A stretch of DNA of 64,000 bases from Himantopus leucocephalus (GCA_003993805.1 RSEF01000026.1:2723008-2787007), one strand, 5' to 3'; counted from the stretch's first letter, positions 48,286 to 59,788 are shown. Notes: generated from the sequence alone by a model not told the origin. Program-made: numbers and translations.

Positions 48286-49560
48286 AAGAGTCTGTCCCTG
48301 GAGTTATCCGTGCTCTCAGTAGTGATACGCAGCTCTGCAAGGGAACGAATTACCCCCTGAAAGCGTAACCACTGTCTGCACTCCAACGCTGCAAAATGCA
48401 GCCACAGCTCTGAATAGCAGCAAGCGCAATTATCCCCTTCCTCCGGCATTTTTTAAATATTTCTGAAATTGGAGCGCGGGTGCAGCTGGTCCCTCCTCGA
48501 GAGCGCTGCAAGGAGAAGGTCGGGTGAGCTCTGGCTGGCTGATAGCTATTGAGACAAGCAAAAGTATAACTCTCCTTACTGCCAGCATCAGCTCTAAAGT
48601 TCAGGGGATTGACGGATCCGTTCCCACTTCCCACGTGTTGCCCTATGCGGAGTCGGAGAGATGCTGCCGCGGCTCTTCCTGGCGCGTGCTGGTGGGTGAC
48701 TTTAGGAAGCCATCCTTGTCCCTGGTGGTGTCACGGCGCTTTCTCTCAATGCTTGTTTGTTTGCTCGGTTCTTTTAAAATGCATACAGCCTGCGGGGCTC
48801 GGCATTGGAAACTCACCCACGTGCCCGGCAGGAGAGTTACAGGGAGTGAAAGGAAAATGCAGCACACGGCAAAAATTCCGTGGAGGAGTGAGACAAGAAA
48901 CCCGGGGCTGTGAGATATGGCCTGTGCGGGTGTTCCTTAAGGATGTGCTGAACACGTAATGGGAGGAGTGTATGGGCTGTTATCCCGAACATTTCAGTCT
49001 GCTGGGAGTTTTTATGGAGCGTTGGCAGCGACGATGTCGAAAGTGCCTGTCTCTGCAAACCTCTGCTGCTGCAGGTCGTGTTTTGAGAAATATCCTTTTG
49101 TTCCGAGGACAGGGGCAAAGACAGGTTCGGAGACTCCTTTGGGTTTACAGCGGGTGTAGAAAATGATTGTCGATAGACACCGGACCATCAATAATCCTAA
49201 CCTAGGGCCCATTTCCCAGGACAAGCCTGACTTTCCGTCTTGCCTGTGATTAGAGGATACGTAGGTCTAAAGCTTTAGTTGCTGATGGGTACGTTTGTTT
49301 TTTAAGGGGGAGAAGACGAGATGCAAATGAATTTGCTGGTGTTTGCTCTGACGGTTGTTTGGCAGAACAATTGTGAAAGCCGTACCCAACCTCAGGAACA
49401 GACACAAAGCGCTTCTCTCTCCTCCAAACAGAGGCGAGCGGGAAGCGCTGCCCTCCCCACGCGCTGCTGGCTGGCCTCGGGAAAGGGCGCGGTCCATCCC
49501 TTGGGGTGGAAATGCCAAATGATCATGTCTTGCCACCTTCGTGGTCGATGCTTTGTTTCT
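48286..49560 (+). other. First intron of NFASC, segment 10
   Basis: Mixed intronic DNA. No repeat or exon was recognised. Confidence 0.5.
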
Positions 49561-49562
49561 TC

Positions 49563-49689
49563 ATGATCATTTCTTTCCTTCTCTCCACTGACTTCTGCGC
49601 TGTAATGCCACATTTGCTTTGAACGGCTTCTTACGGCTGTTGCGGGGCTGCGGCTGTGCGTACCTCATTCGCTGGTGTGTGTCTTCCAG
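49563..49689 (+). repeat. Local duplication unit A, copy 1
   Basis: Runs from GATCATTTCTTTCCTTCTCT through CTGTAATGCCACATTTGC to GGGCTGCGGCTGTGCGTACC. A diverged copy lies about 300 bases downstream at 49862-49984. The match to copy 2 is clear by eye, with small indels. I do not recognise it as a known mobile element. Confidence 0.85.
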
Positions 49690-49839
49690 TGATGTGCTTT
49701 TGGGAATCACGACAAAGAATCACGTTTTGGCCAAATCAGCCTGGGGAGGATCGGGGTCCCGGCTTCTGCTGCCTTCTTCTGCCTGATCCTGGAGCAGGAT
49801 CTCGCTGATGGTTGCATCTCCGCAGCAAGAGAAGATATA
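49690..49839 (+). repeat. Local duplication unit B, copy 1
   Basis: Contains GCTTTTGGGAATCACGACAA, ATCAGCCTGGGG, GGTCCCGGCTTCTGC and GGTTGCATCTCCGCAGCAAG. A diverged copy lies at 50905-51050, about 1.2 kb downstream. It is sandwiched between the two A copies. Confidence 0.85.
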
Positions 49840-49861
49840 TGATCATTTCTTTGCTTCTACG

Positions 49862-49984
49862 TGATCATTTCTTTCCTTCTTTCCACCGACTTCTGCCCTG
49901 TAATGCAACATTTGCTTTGAATGGCTTCTGAAACGTGCTCGTAGGGCTGCGGCTGTGCGTACGTCACTTACCGGTGTGCGTCTG
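49862..49984 (+). repeat. Local duplication unit A, copy 2
   Basis: GATCATTTCTTTCCTTCTTT, CTGTAATGCAACATTTGC and GGGCTGCGGCTGTGCGTACG align with copy 1 at 49563-49689. A short extra GATCATTTCTTTGC precedes it at about 49841, which suggests a further partial duplication of the unit's start. Confidence 0.85.
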
Positions 49985-50904
49985 TGCACGAGCGGGGAAA
50001 TGAAAAGGTGTGTGGATGTGTCCGTCCATATGGCACCGGTTTGGTGCTGCGGGGTGGCTCCGATGGGGATTCACCCGCGTGGAGCGGTTCTTCTGGTGGG
50101 CTGCCAGGGTCACTTGGCACCCATGTGGTGGCTTTTACCAGGTGTGGCAGAAGGTCCCATCACTGCCGAACAAAAAGGGGGGGTGTAGATTTATGGCCTG
50201 GAAGTCGGTAACCCGGAAACCCCTCTGATGTGTTACGGATGGTGGGGGGAAGGCTGTGGAGAACCTGAACGGAGCAGGAGCAAAACAAAGCCTTTCGTCA
50301 CTTTTAGGGAATCACGTGCATATATTGCCTCTAAATCAATGTTTTTCATTATCTGAAGCCAAAAGGGTTTTCTCTTTGTGGAAACATTGCTCTGTGCTAT
50401 TCAATCAGTGTTAATTAAGCGGCTGAAATGCATTAAATGGTGCTGTAGGAATCTTCTTGGGAACACTTGCTGCTCGAGTTTTACTGTTCCTCTTACAACC
50501 GTAAATAAGAATAAATGCCTAATTGCTACTGAAAGCGTCCTGCTGGACCTAATGAGCTGATTAAAAACAATCCTTCATTGTGAAATTATTTAATTTTATT
50601 TAACTTCAACCGGAGATTCCCCTTGCTTACCCTTTCTGTGTCTGCTCTACAGCCCCCCTGGCTGCCTCGGGGAGTTCATGCCCGTGGTCTTTTTGCAGGA
50701 GTTGGGGCTACAGGGGAGGGATTTGTTTCCATCATTATTCCGGAAGGTCTCATTTCATTAAGCTGTTGAGTAGGAAATGAATTTCAGCTCTTCCCCCGTG
50801 ATATTTGTGCACCTGGGGGAAGTCCTCGGGCTCTGGTCAGTGTGCCCAGCATCCCCGGGGCAGGATGGAGGGCTGGGGCAGGACATCCCACGTGCTGCGC
50901 TTTG

Positions 50905-51050
50905 CAGTCACGGGCTTTTGGGAATTATGACAAAGAGCCAAGTTTTGGGCATATCAGCCTGGGGGGGATTGGGGTCCCGGCTTCTGCCGCCTTGGCCCGG
51001 AGCGGGTTCTCGCTGGTGGTTGCATCTCTGCAGCAAGAGGAGATATTTCC
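50905..51050 (+). repeat. Local duplication unit B, copy 2
   Basis: GCTTTTGGGAATTATGACAA, ATCAGCCTGGGG, GGTCCCGGCTTCTGC and GGTTGCATCTCTGCAGCAAG align with copy 1 at 49690-49839. Several substitutions and an indel show that the duplication is old and not an assembly effect. Confidence 0.85.
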
Positions 51051-52371
51051 ACATATCATTTCCCCTCCAGCGCTGCGAAGCTCTGAAGGGGGAGCGCGGC
51101 TGGAGAAGCAGCGAGCGGATTACATGGCATGTGGTTCACGTTCTGCTAATGAGCGGAGCATGTCGGCAGCCTCGTCCGGCCGCTTTCCGCTGGCGGAGGG
51201 AGCCTGCGATAGGCAACTCCCTCCCCCCCCCCGCCCCCCTTCCCACCTCTCCTGGCCATGCCAATCGAAGCCAGCGGGAAACTCGTTGGTGCCGAGCAGA
51301 TGGGAGCTCTGGCTCGCCGGTGTGGGGGGAAGCAGGGATGCTCCGGGGCTGGGATGCGAGGATTCGCTAGCGCAGCTCTCCACCATCTGTGGAAAGGAGA
51401 GATTTCCCCCATCTCAAGGCGGGGAGGAAGCAATGTGCATGTTAAATCGACATGTGTGTGGAGAAATAGAGATTCAAAGTTTCTTCTCTGTGGCTGCGAA
51501 GGTTCGCAGCTCTGCCAGGCTGGTACGCAGCCCGCTGCGCTGGCTGGGCGTCCCCGAGGAGCTGCGGGGAGGAGGCAGTGCCTGCAGAGAAACCCTTCTC
51601 TAGCGGTGCCATCCACAGCGCTCCTGATGCTGCAGAGGGGCTCTGAAGAGATGGAGAAGAAAGAATTTTAAAAGCCGATTATTTGTTTTTTTCCCCCCCT
51701 CCTTTCACTGCAGATTTTGCGTGGCTTACAGACAAAGTGCTTGGATGTGTTTTCTGTTTTAATTATCGGTATGCGAGTGGTGTCTTTACATAAGGAGAAA
51801 CCTGAGAGTGTGAAACTCGCAGCAATGACCCAGTAAGAGCATATGGGCCAGGTACGGTTTCAGTGCCATCCCATTCGCCGCGTGGCTGTTTGGATAATCA
51901 AGGCACATTCGCCTGGTGGGCGCCGTGACTGTCAGCGTCTCTCGGGAGAGGGTGTTGTGGGGGGCTCATCCCTGCTGGCGGGGGCACACGGGGCTCCCCG
52001 GGGCCAGCCTGGGCTCTGCCAGCCCACACGAGCATCCGATACCCCTTGACTCTTCGTACCTCCTCTTGACTCCAAAGACCCTTGGGGCAGTTGCTTACCT
52101 GCTGCGCTATCATTTGAAAAATCCAGATTTTTTTAAGAAAACGTTTGACAATGCAGCAAAATCACCCTCTGCCTTTAAACAGAACCCAAAACCCACAATG
52201 CCAGGGTCCCGTCCTCTGCCCGTGTGTTTTGTAATGCAGGATGGCCTGTGCACAGCAAGATGTTTTCCTTCTGGAAACTTCTTTTTCTTTCAGTCTGATT
52301 TGTCCTGACTGCTGCACAAGAATAAAAACTGTGGCTAATTTTTCTATGGAAAGTACAAATCCTCTCCAAAC
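51051..52371 (+). other. First intron of NFASC, segment 11
   Basis: GC-rich to mixed intronic DNA, including an open frame of 253 codons at 50842-51603 with no recognisable domain. No exon was supported. Confidence 0.5.
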
Positions 52372-52627
52372 CCTCCAGTTCCCATCCTGGCCGCCCAGCC
52401 CTCAGCTGGGGCAGGCACTGCTGCCGTTGAGTCCCAGCATCTGTATTTTCAGCCCTGGGACTAACTGTCCCGTCAGGGGTGTCTCAGTCATCCCCAGGCN
52501 CCTCCAGTTCCCATCCTGGCCGCCCAGCCCTCAGCTGGGGCAGGCACTGCTGCCATTGAGTCCCAGCATCTGTATTTTCAGCCCTGGGACTAACTGTGCC
52601 GTCAGGGGTGTCTCAGTCATCCCCAGG
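52372..52627 (+). repeat. 127-bp block repeated across a single N
   Basis: 52372-52498 and 52501-52627 are the same 127 bases with two substitutions (CCGTTGAG/CCATTGAG and CTGTCCCG/CTGTGCCG). An N at 52500 separates them. The allele-level divergence and the N at the join indicate two haplotype copies placed in tandem by the assembler. Confidence 0.85.
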
Positions 52628-53076
52628 TGTCCATCCCTTTTTTGTCTCTTTCTTGCATTTAATTTTTTCCCTCCGGTGCCTGTTCAGAGAGAGGAGGGAA
52701 GCTCCAGATGGAGCAGAGTTAAGGTTGCACATCCACCTCTTCATTTCAGATGCGCCCCGCGCTGTGTGGCTGTTCGGTTGGGTTTTGCCAAGAGGAGCAG
52801 TCTCTAGTTTTAAAGGTCCTGTCCTGAAGTTACTGAGGCTTTTGTCCGGAGAAAAACGTATTTACAAAAGTATCTGACGCATCCGGAGGGAGGTCTGCGC
52901 CAAGGTCTGGGCTGTATTTCTCAACCCAGGCTAACAGTTTGTGAGCACTGGGGGTGCAGTAGGTCATGGGGGAAACGGAAAAGCACCAGCAAGTCTGAAA
53001 AACATTTCTGAACTCTGGGTAAATATTTGGGGAAAAGGCATCTGGGTCTGTCTCACTGCTGTACCTTGCCCGTAGC

Positions 53077-53353
53077 TGGAGGAAAGTAGAGCACAGGGAC
53101 GTGGCTTTTGTTGGTGCCTGGATGCAGCCTCAACGCTGGATGAGAAACGCATTTAGGCGGTTAAATTCCTATTTGACGGCATCACGATCTTGCGACTATT
53201 TGTGTGAGATTTTANTGGAGGAAAGTAGAGCACAGGGACGTGGCTTTTGTTGGTGCCTGGATGCAGCCTCAACGCTGGATGAGAAACTCATTTAGGCGGT
53301 TAAATTCCTATTTGACGGCATCACGATCTTGTGACTATTTGTGTGAGATTTTA
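53077..53353 (+). repeat. 138-bp block repeated across a single N
   Basis: 53077-53214 and 53216-53353 match over 138 bases with two substitutions (AACGCATT/AACTCATT and TTGCGACT/TTGTGACT), separated by the N at 53215. This is the same pattern as 52372-52627 and probably the same artefact. Confidence 0.85.
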
Positions 53354-55215
53354 GCCTGTTTTGTGTTTTTACTGAACATTATGGGCCCAGATTTCAGATC
53401 GGTTTTGGGTCCAGCCAGCTCAGAGGCTTCCTGAGCATCCCCAGCCTCAACCCTGCTGCCTCCACGGCTCTGGCTGTCCCGGGAGGGGGCTGCGGATAGG
53501 AGGTGGAAGGGCTTGTTCCACACTCTGGGCAGGAGTCAGATCTTTTCTGTGTTGCACAATGGGGCCGGGAGCAATGATTAAGAAATGCTAAGTCTGCGAA
53601 GAAAAGCTCTCGTCTGCTCCTTTGCATGGGCCGTGTCGGTTTGAGTCAGTCACAGAAGCCGGTGAAGACCTCACACAGCTTCGCAACTCTTAACACCCCC
53701 AGATAAGCACGTTTGTGCCCCTACCGCAGCTCCAGCCCTCAGCGCTGGGGAGACGTCCCCGTCCCCAGGCGAAGAGCAGCCCTGACAATGTGGGCTGTGT
53801 TCTGCGTGGCCGGGGGCTCGCGGCACTGCCTGTCCCCAGGACCCACCTACACGCGCAGGCACGGCGGCAGACTGTTCCTGATGCGCGGCGAGTCGCACCC
53901 ACATCTGCCCCGAGACAAAGGGGCCCTGGAGCAGCCCGGCGTTCGCTCCTCTAAAGGCGGGGATGCGTTTCGTGTGTGCTCTGTCGTGGATTTTATTACT
54001 TGCTCTCGGTCGGTGCTGTTCTGCAGGGACGTGCGGTCACCCGTGCCGTACGGGCTGTCCTCCCTGGCCGGTCCACCGGCACTGGAACCCCCCGGGGCGT
54101 TCCCACGCAGCTCTGCCCACGGGCTCGGTCCAGAGCCGCCGTGTCCCCTCTGCTCCCTTTTGCAGTTATCTGCAAACTTATCTCCTCCTGATACGCAGAG
54201 CCCTTACTTTTCTAGTCCCCGTGCGTGTGATGGCGGGTAGGACGTACTCCTTTGCGTCAGTTAGATGCCTCCTGCGTATACTGTGTATAGCAGTGTTTGG
54301 GCTTTCTGAATTCCCATTTAATGCAAAATGCGTATATGTACAAATACCTCCCGACCACGTGTGCCAGGAACCTGCCCCTTTGTGTCACGGCCGTTTCTGT
54401 CACACTAACTAGTACCCAGTCTAAAGAAAACAACATATCTTCGCTTTTCAGGCGCCAAGCAGCACGTAGAGATGTGAGTTATTTAGGTGCCTGCCGTCTT
54501 GCACCTTCCCTCCCGGAGTACGTCGGTGAACGACGAGGGGTTTGAAGCATTTTGTGGTAGTGATGTGAAGCATCGGTATGTGAGCGTAGTAGAAATCTCA
54601 GCCTTGCTAAATCTCTGCTTGCAGTATTAGCCGATTCAGTTCATAAGTCAGACTTGTGCTTAGTAATAGAAAGGCATAAAACCAGCTGATCCATTACTCA
54701 TCTTAAGCTGTAACTGGAGAAATGAACCGCTTCAAAAAATGAAGGCTACAGATCAAAATGATGTCTTCCCTTAGACAGAAAGCTAAAGAAGTAATTTGAA
54801 AAGCTTTGTTCAGCGTGACCTGATCACAGGACTGCACAAGTCCCGGACATGACTTTAATTACTGGCCCAGTCCTATAATTATTCTGTCCTTCAACTATTT
54901 TTATTGCAACAGCTGGATTGGAAAATCCTTAGAACGAGCAAAAAAGATCAAAGCAACACTCCCCTCCAAGCCCCTTCACAACCTACAATCTGTCATCTGG
55001 TGTAACTGGGACATGCTGGGACAGTGAGTTCCTCTGGGCTGCAGCCCAAGAGCGGGGACACGGAGACCCCGATGGCACCCGAGCAGGGCAGTGAGGAGGG
55101 CTGCATGGGGACACTGTTAAGCACATCTTGTTCCCCATAAGGGTAATGGGGAAAAGTGTCCTTAAAAGTTGTCTTGCGCTGGGTTTGAGCCTGTCTGGGC
55201 TTCAGGAGAGCTTCC
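53354..55215 (+). other. First intron of NFASC, segment 12
   Basis: CpG-moderate from about 53680 to 54250, then AT-rich to about 54960. No exon or named repeat was recognised. Confidence 0.5.
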
Positions 55216-55239
55216 TGGGCCATGTGTCAGGGCTGTTTA

Positions 55240-55580
55240 TTTTCTGTGACATCTGCTCCGCGCTGGCTCCCCGGCAGCGTTCCCCGCGGTACACGGAGCC
55301 CCCCGGCAGCGCCGCGCTCGCCGGGTTTTGTCTGTTGTGCTGGGTCCCCCCCTCCCTCCCTCCCTCCCGCTATTGCTTCGTACGGGGCTCGGGAGCAGCT
55401 GAAGGGGCAGCAGCATCCCAAGCTGCGGCCGGTTATTTATATTTCATGAAGACGGGCTCTCCTTGCTTGCCAAATGGCCTCTCTGCGCTGCTCCCCTGCC
55501 TGGCGACATCCCGCCTCGGCGAAAGGCTGTGCGAGGGCCGGGGAGGAGCGGCGCGGAGCGAGGCTGGGGATTTTCCACTG
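55240..55580 (+). promoter_or_regulatory. CpG-rich patch 1 kb upstream of the coding start exon
   Basis: CpG dinucleotides are dense at 55255-55330 and 55500-55565, separated by a (CCCT)n run at about 55350-55368. The position just ahead of the ATG exon would suit an internal promoter that makes a transcript with a short leader. I see no clear + strand donor linked to it, so this is a weak candidate. Confidence 0.25.
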
Positions 55581-56581
55581 CTTGCTGCCCTGGCGTTATT
55601 TTTGTTCTTAGCCGAAAGAGCTGTCTGCACGTCTGATGCCCTTTTTATAACTCTATTACAGAGGGTTGTAACTCAGCCGTGATGCAACCTCGGGGCCACA
55701 GCAGCCTTTCGAAGGGGGCTTTTATTGTACAGATGGGATCATTCATCCTCCTTTTCGCTCTTTTTTTTTTAATCTGCATTTACTCTATGGGTTTATTAAC
55801 AGCAAAATAAAAGATACGTGTATGGAAATTGCAAATGACAACCTGGCCGTCCCCAGGAGGTTTGGATGGGCGCCTCTGGGAGCCCGGCAGCGCCGTGCTG
55901 CACATCTGGCACCAGGCACCGTCCGGGCAGGGAAGCAGCTGGAGCCGGGATGGAAACGGGCTCGTTTATAGGGACCGGTTGGGAAAGGTCCCACTGTGCC
56001 CCGACTCCTCCTAAGGCTGTGCCGGCTCGGGGACAGGCTCTTTGGTACACGAGGGGTTCTCCGGAGCCCGTTCTGCTGTTGCTGGGCTGCCCGCGGAGGC
56101 AGAACTCATCCCAGCGCCCCACCGGAGGGGATGGACGTTTGCTAGGTATTTCTTGTGCGTAAAATACAATCATTATTATTTTTTCAAACAGCAGATCATC
56201 CTTTTTATTTTACCCTATGGGAACTGTTTGCTGCTTTTGTATTCAATTGCTCTGAGTAACTTTCCATCGGTCCCAGGGGAGAGCGTGGTCCTTCTTCTAT
56301 CCAAGAGGTCTCTGCAGGATTTGAGCACAAATAAACCCATAAGGCTGATTTTCTGCCAACAGGACAACCCAGGGGCTGGGAGGACAGTGACCGCGGGCTT
56401 GTACCTGGGTCACCAGAGCCTGTAAATTATTTCTGGCACTATTCACACCCCACCCCACCCCCCCATCCCTCCACACAAACAGTTTTGGATTGGAAACTCT
56501 CTCCACAGTTGCCAAAAGGAAGATGACAGAAAGGGAGCTGTGGGCGGCTCGGTGACCGCTGGGTTTGTGTTCGTTTTGCAG
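55581..56581 (+). other. End of the first intron with acceptor
   Basis: A C-rich run lies at 56447-56470. The intron closes with GTTTGTGTTCGTTTTGCAG, a good acceptor ending at 56581. Confidence 0.6.
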
Positions 56582-56757
56582 CTGAGGATCCGTCTGCACG
56601 TGCCGCTGGTCTGCTCGCCCCAGGGGACGCAACTGAGGTCCTGACGCTGCCCAGGTGTCCAAAATGGTCATGCAAAGACACCACCTCGCCTGCGCAGGAA
56701 TAGCATTGGCTCTCTACCTTCACCACCTCGTCAGCGCCATCGAAGTCCCTCTGGACT
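56582..56757 (+). CDS. NFASC: Neurofascin start exon: 5'UTR and signal peptide
   Basis: The coding part is 56664-56757 (94 bases, residues 1-31 plus one base). The ATG at 56664 is the first in the exon, has A at -3 and G at +4, and is preceded by an in-frame TGA at 56634-56636, so translation cannot start further upstream in this exon. A second Met lies at residue 3. Residues 1-25 form a signal peptide: a short basic stretch (QRHH), a hydrophobic core (ACAGIALALYLHHL) and a VSA cleavage site. The mature protein then begins IEVPLD, the N-terminus I recall for avian neurofascin. The donor is GGACT|gtaagt at 56758 (phase 1). The signal sequence differs from mammals, as is usual, but the IE(V/I)P(L/M)D start is shared. 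Confidence 0.93.
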
Positions 56758-58296
56758 GTAAGTTATGGTTTACCCCTCTAAACACTCCTGCTGAAAGGGT
56801 CGAGGAGGTAGAGTGAAGATGTGCACAGCCCAGGCTGGTCCAGCCTAAGGTTTTCTTTTCTGTTGTTTTTTGGGGGCTATTTTTCTTCTTAAACCACATG
56901 GCCTCCAGAAAGCCGCCTAAGTCACTCACTGGTTTAGTTAATCTGTCTCAAAAGCTGAGCGAAGGACTCAAAACCACCTATCAAAATGGGACAGCATCTG
57001 AGCCAAGCTGGTGAAGAAGTTGGGTCCTGGCAAGTCTTCAGCCTGTTGATTTCAGCGGAGCATCCCGGGACTCCTGGAGTTCCTACAGAGCACGGGCAGG
57101 CTTCGGGGTGCTCCTGCTGGGAGGACCGGAGCTCGTTGCTCATCTGCTCGGGCAGATGCTGCCACGATCTGACCCCCAGGTCCCCGAGGGCAGCGGGGAC
57201 CCGGGCAGGTCCTGCAGAGCAACGTGATTTTTCTCTTTCCCTCTGTTGGGACTTTTCAGTTAATTATGAGCTGGGAGTTATGTTTTATTCGGAAGAGCTG
57301 GGGGATACGGAGCGAGGAGGAAGGGGGACATGGGCTGATGTTTCTGCTGAATTGGCATCTTCAGGCCAGCGCATGGGAAACGCCTGACTTGTTTGAATGC
57401 GCTCGAGATGGCGGGCTCGTACTGAGAGCTGCTCAGCCACTGTTCTGGAAACCAGTTTCATAATTTCTTTGTGTCCCAGCTTCCTCCTGTAGCGGCTGTT
57501 AATAATAATCAGCCTGTCGCTGCAGGGAATCTCTTCCGACAGAGCAACGCACAGAAATCCTCCAGCGAGCAGTGCATTAGTAGAAAAAGCACAGCTTTTT
57601 GCTGGGGTCTAAATTCGGGCTGAAGTGCTGGGGTTGCCTTTGATAGGAGAAATTTCTACCCTGTGGGTTTTTGCTGTGCGGAGTCCTGGCTGTGCTGGCC
57701 GTAGCCGTGGTACCTCAGCTGCTCCCTGGCTCTGGGCAGCAAAATGGGAAGGGAGAACTTGAGGCAGTGGCTTTTGGCTGAAATTTGGAAATAACTGAAG
57801 AGAAAGGGTGAGAAAGCTCTGATTTGCAGAGGGGAATAAATACTTACATTACTTGAAAAGGGAGAGGGTCCCAGACTCGAGTCTGAGTCTCTGCTTTGCT
57901 CCATTCCAGATGATTGTGGATGAAAATATCTGTTCCCCTGGAGTCAGCACTGTAACACGCACAGGCTGCTCTTGTTCCCTGCAACGGGAATTTTATTTGA
58001 TGCACACAGCTCAGTGGTTCCTTTAGGCCTGGCTTTGTTAGCATCTGTAATATTCCAGAAACGCAGGCAGCCGGCATGGAAGCAGGGGCCAGTGCAGCTG
58101 GGGAAATCTGAACGGGTCTGCAAACAGCCGCCTTCTGCCATTTCTTGTGCTTGGCATCAGGAAAGGAATAGTTTCTCTACTTAAATGTAACGTGACCTTA
58201 GAAAAGTCAGAGAAATGCTGATGGCTGGTGGAGAAATGCTCAAGACAGCCTGCAGCAGCTGACCACTTCTCAGCCGCTCACAGTTCCTCTAGCCAA

Positions 58297-58368
58297 CCCC
58301 CCCCCCCTCTTCCTCCTCCTNNCTTCCTCCTCCTCCTCCTCCTCCCCCCCCTCCTCCTCCTCCTCCCT
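58297..58368 (+). repeat. (CCT)n / poly-C polypyrimidine tract with NN gap
   Basis: A nearly pure pyrimidine strand of CCT repeats and C runs, interrupted by NN at 58321-58322. The true length is uncertain because assemblers collapse such tracts. Confidence 0.9.
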
Positions 58369-59740
58369 GCTGCACAGCACCGACCTGCGGGAGAGCATCA
58401 CCCGCTCCAGTGAAGGTGGGAAACAGGGATCCTAGCTAAGAGCATCCTTTTGTCATCCTTTCCTGAGCGGGTCCCTCGCACCACAGATATTTGTAAATAA
58501 CGTGCGCGGGGGCAGTTGTGCACAGCCGTGCCAGGAGCCGGTGGCTGAGGAGCATCTCCCAGCCCCGGGCGAGGGTCAGGGATCCTGCCGACGCCTGTCC
58601 AACCCTTCCCAGCCTCCCTCCATGGAGACGTGGAGCATCACCTTGGGTTTACTTCCATCCCGACCTTCAGAGCCATCAGGGGTTTGCTTTCAGCTGCTGT
58701 TTAAGCCACCTGGTGATGAGGGCTCCTTACCCACTGCTCATCTGGGAGGCTGAGCTAACGAAAGCATCGCCTGCACTCGACGGGCTGTGGGTCTGCCCGG
58801 GTGGTGTGTAAACAGCCCCAGCTGCTGCGGCTGTGTGCCGGGGCTGATAAACCTGCAAATTACGGGCTCGGTGAGTGCACCAACTCTGCCCCCCCGAGCT
58901 GTGAAAGTCCTCCCTGCTCCATGGAGATCTGCTCCTTCCTCCAGCGCCGGGGTGTGTGCTCAGCCCGGGGATGTCGAGGTGCTGCCCTTGCTGACATCCC
59001 TCGGGAGTGGGAGATCTCCCCAGGGAGGCGTTTTGCTCCCCGGACCTTATGTTTTAAGGGCAGAAGCAGCTCAAGAGAGGCCAGATGCGTGGGCAAAGCC
59101 CCGGGGTCCCCTGACGGCAGAGGGAACAGCCCTCGCTCACCCTCTCAGGGGCAGCTGCACTATTTGCTCTCTCGTTTAAGCCTGCCGAGGTGCTTTTGCC
59201 CTGCCCCAACCCTAACAAGATTTTTCTTTGAATCCTACCTGCCCCTCTTCTGGGGACAGGAGATAGACATTTATATCCCTATATTACAGGCACCTTCTCT
59301 GAGTTTTAGCATCACCTAAAAAGGGTTTATCAGGCATGTATTAGCCGCTGACTCAAGGGGATGAAACTGGGGGTGCTCAGAGCTCAGGGGCTTCCCCTGG
59401 CCACGGGGAAGGGGGGAACGTTGCTAACTCCTGCGGGCAACCTGTGTGGCTGCGGGGCCACCAGTGCCTGCAGGCAACTGGTGTGAGCACACCGGAGCCC
59501 ATCCAAGCACCCTGTGCTCTCTTTTGGCCTAAAAAACCCTGCTGCAGAGGCAGCTGACGGCGAACGGGACCGTTCAGCAGCAGCTTCTCCCACGTGGACA
59601 GTAAGTAGGTAGATTAGAACGTGCTTGAATTGTAAAATGATTTGTGTGTAGTATTCACAAGCCCTACGATAACTATACATGTTTATGTTTGTGTACGTGA
59701 TGTATATCGGTTTGTTCTTCAATTAACCTTCTTTCTTTTT

Positions 59741-59770
59741 TCCATTATGCTTGCACTTTGGAAATAACAG
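59741..59770 (+). promoter_or_regulatory. 3' splice region of the microexon with UGC motifs
   Basis: A pyrimidine tract (CTTCTTTCTTTTTTCC, about 59729-59743) is separated from the AG at 59769-59770 by ATTATGCTTGCACTTTGG. That interval holds two TGC triplets at 59748-59750 and 59752-59754, some 17-23 bases before the exon. UGC between a displaced tract and the AG is the known binding context of the neural splicing factor SRRM4 (nSR100). The regulatory role is inferred. Confidence 0.55.
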
Positions 59771-59788
59771 CAAATATTCAGAGTGAAT
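59771..59788 (+). CDS. NFASC: Neurofascin 18-base microexon
   Basis: CAAATATTCAGAGTGAAT, flanked by AACAG and gtaagtg. With the base carried from the signal exon it reads S-N-I-Q-S-E, and the last base completes the Leu codon with the next exon, giving SNIQSEL. Without it the transcript stays in frame (D-L-P-Q). Mammalian neurofascin has the corresponding SIQNEL segment, known to be alternatively spliced, and L1 has a similar neuron-specific mini-exon at its N-terminus. The insert lies between the signal-cleavage site and Ig1 (residues 32-37). It is too short to be found by open-frame searches. Phase, donor, acceptor and peptide all agree. Confidence 0.93.

Larger units (their letters stand above)
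56758..59770 (+). other. Intron between signal exon and microexon
   Basis: A 3.0 kb intron. It holds the CCT-rich run at 58297-58368 and mixed GC-rich DNA, with no further exon recognised. Its last 60 bases carry the splicing signals of the microexon. Confidence 0.7.

Noticed and set aside
50842..51603. 253-codon open frame on the + strand
   Set aside because: It runs through the diverged duplication unit B' and GC-rich DNA and has no domain. The corresponding part of unit B at 49.7 kb is not open in the same frame over this length.
52241..52807. 188-codon open frame with an apparent internal protein repeat
   Set aside because: The repeat is the assembly-type duplication around N52500 and the frame crosses the N.
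53101..53434. Open frames sharing a repeated peptide
   Set aside because: The repeat is the 138-bp duplicated block around N53215, not a repeat protein.
53713..54240. 175-codon open frame on the + strand in a CpG-moderate region
   Set aside because: It overlaps equally long frames in other phases, as expected from GC content, and contains nothing recognisable.
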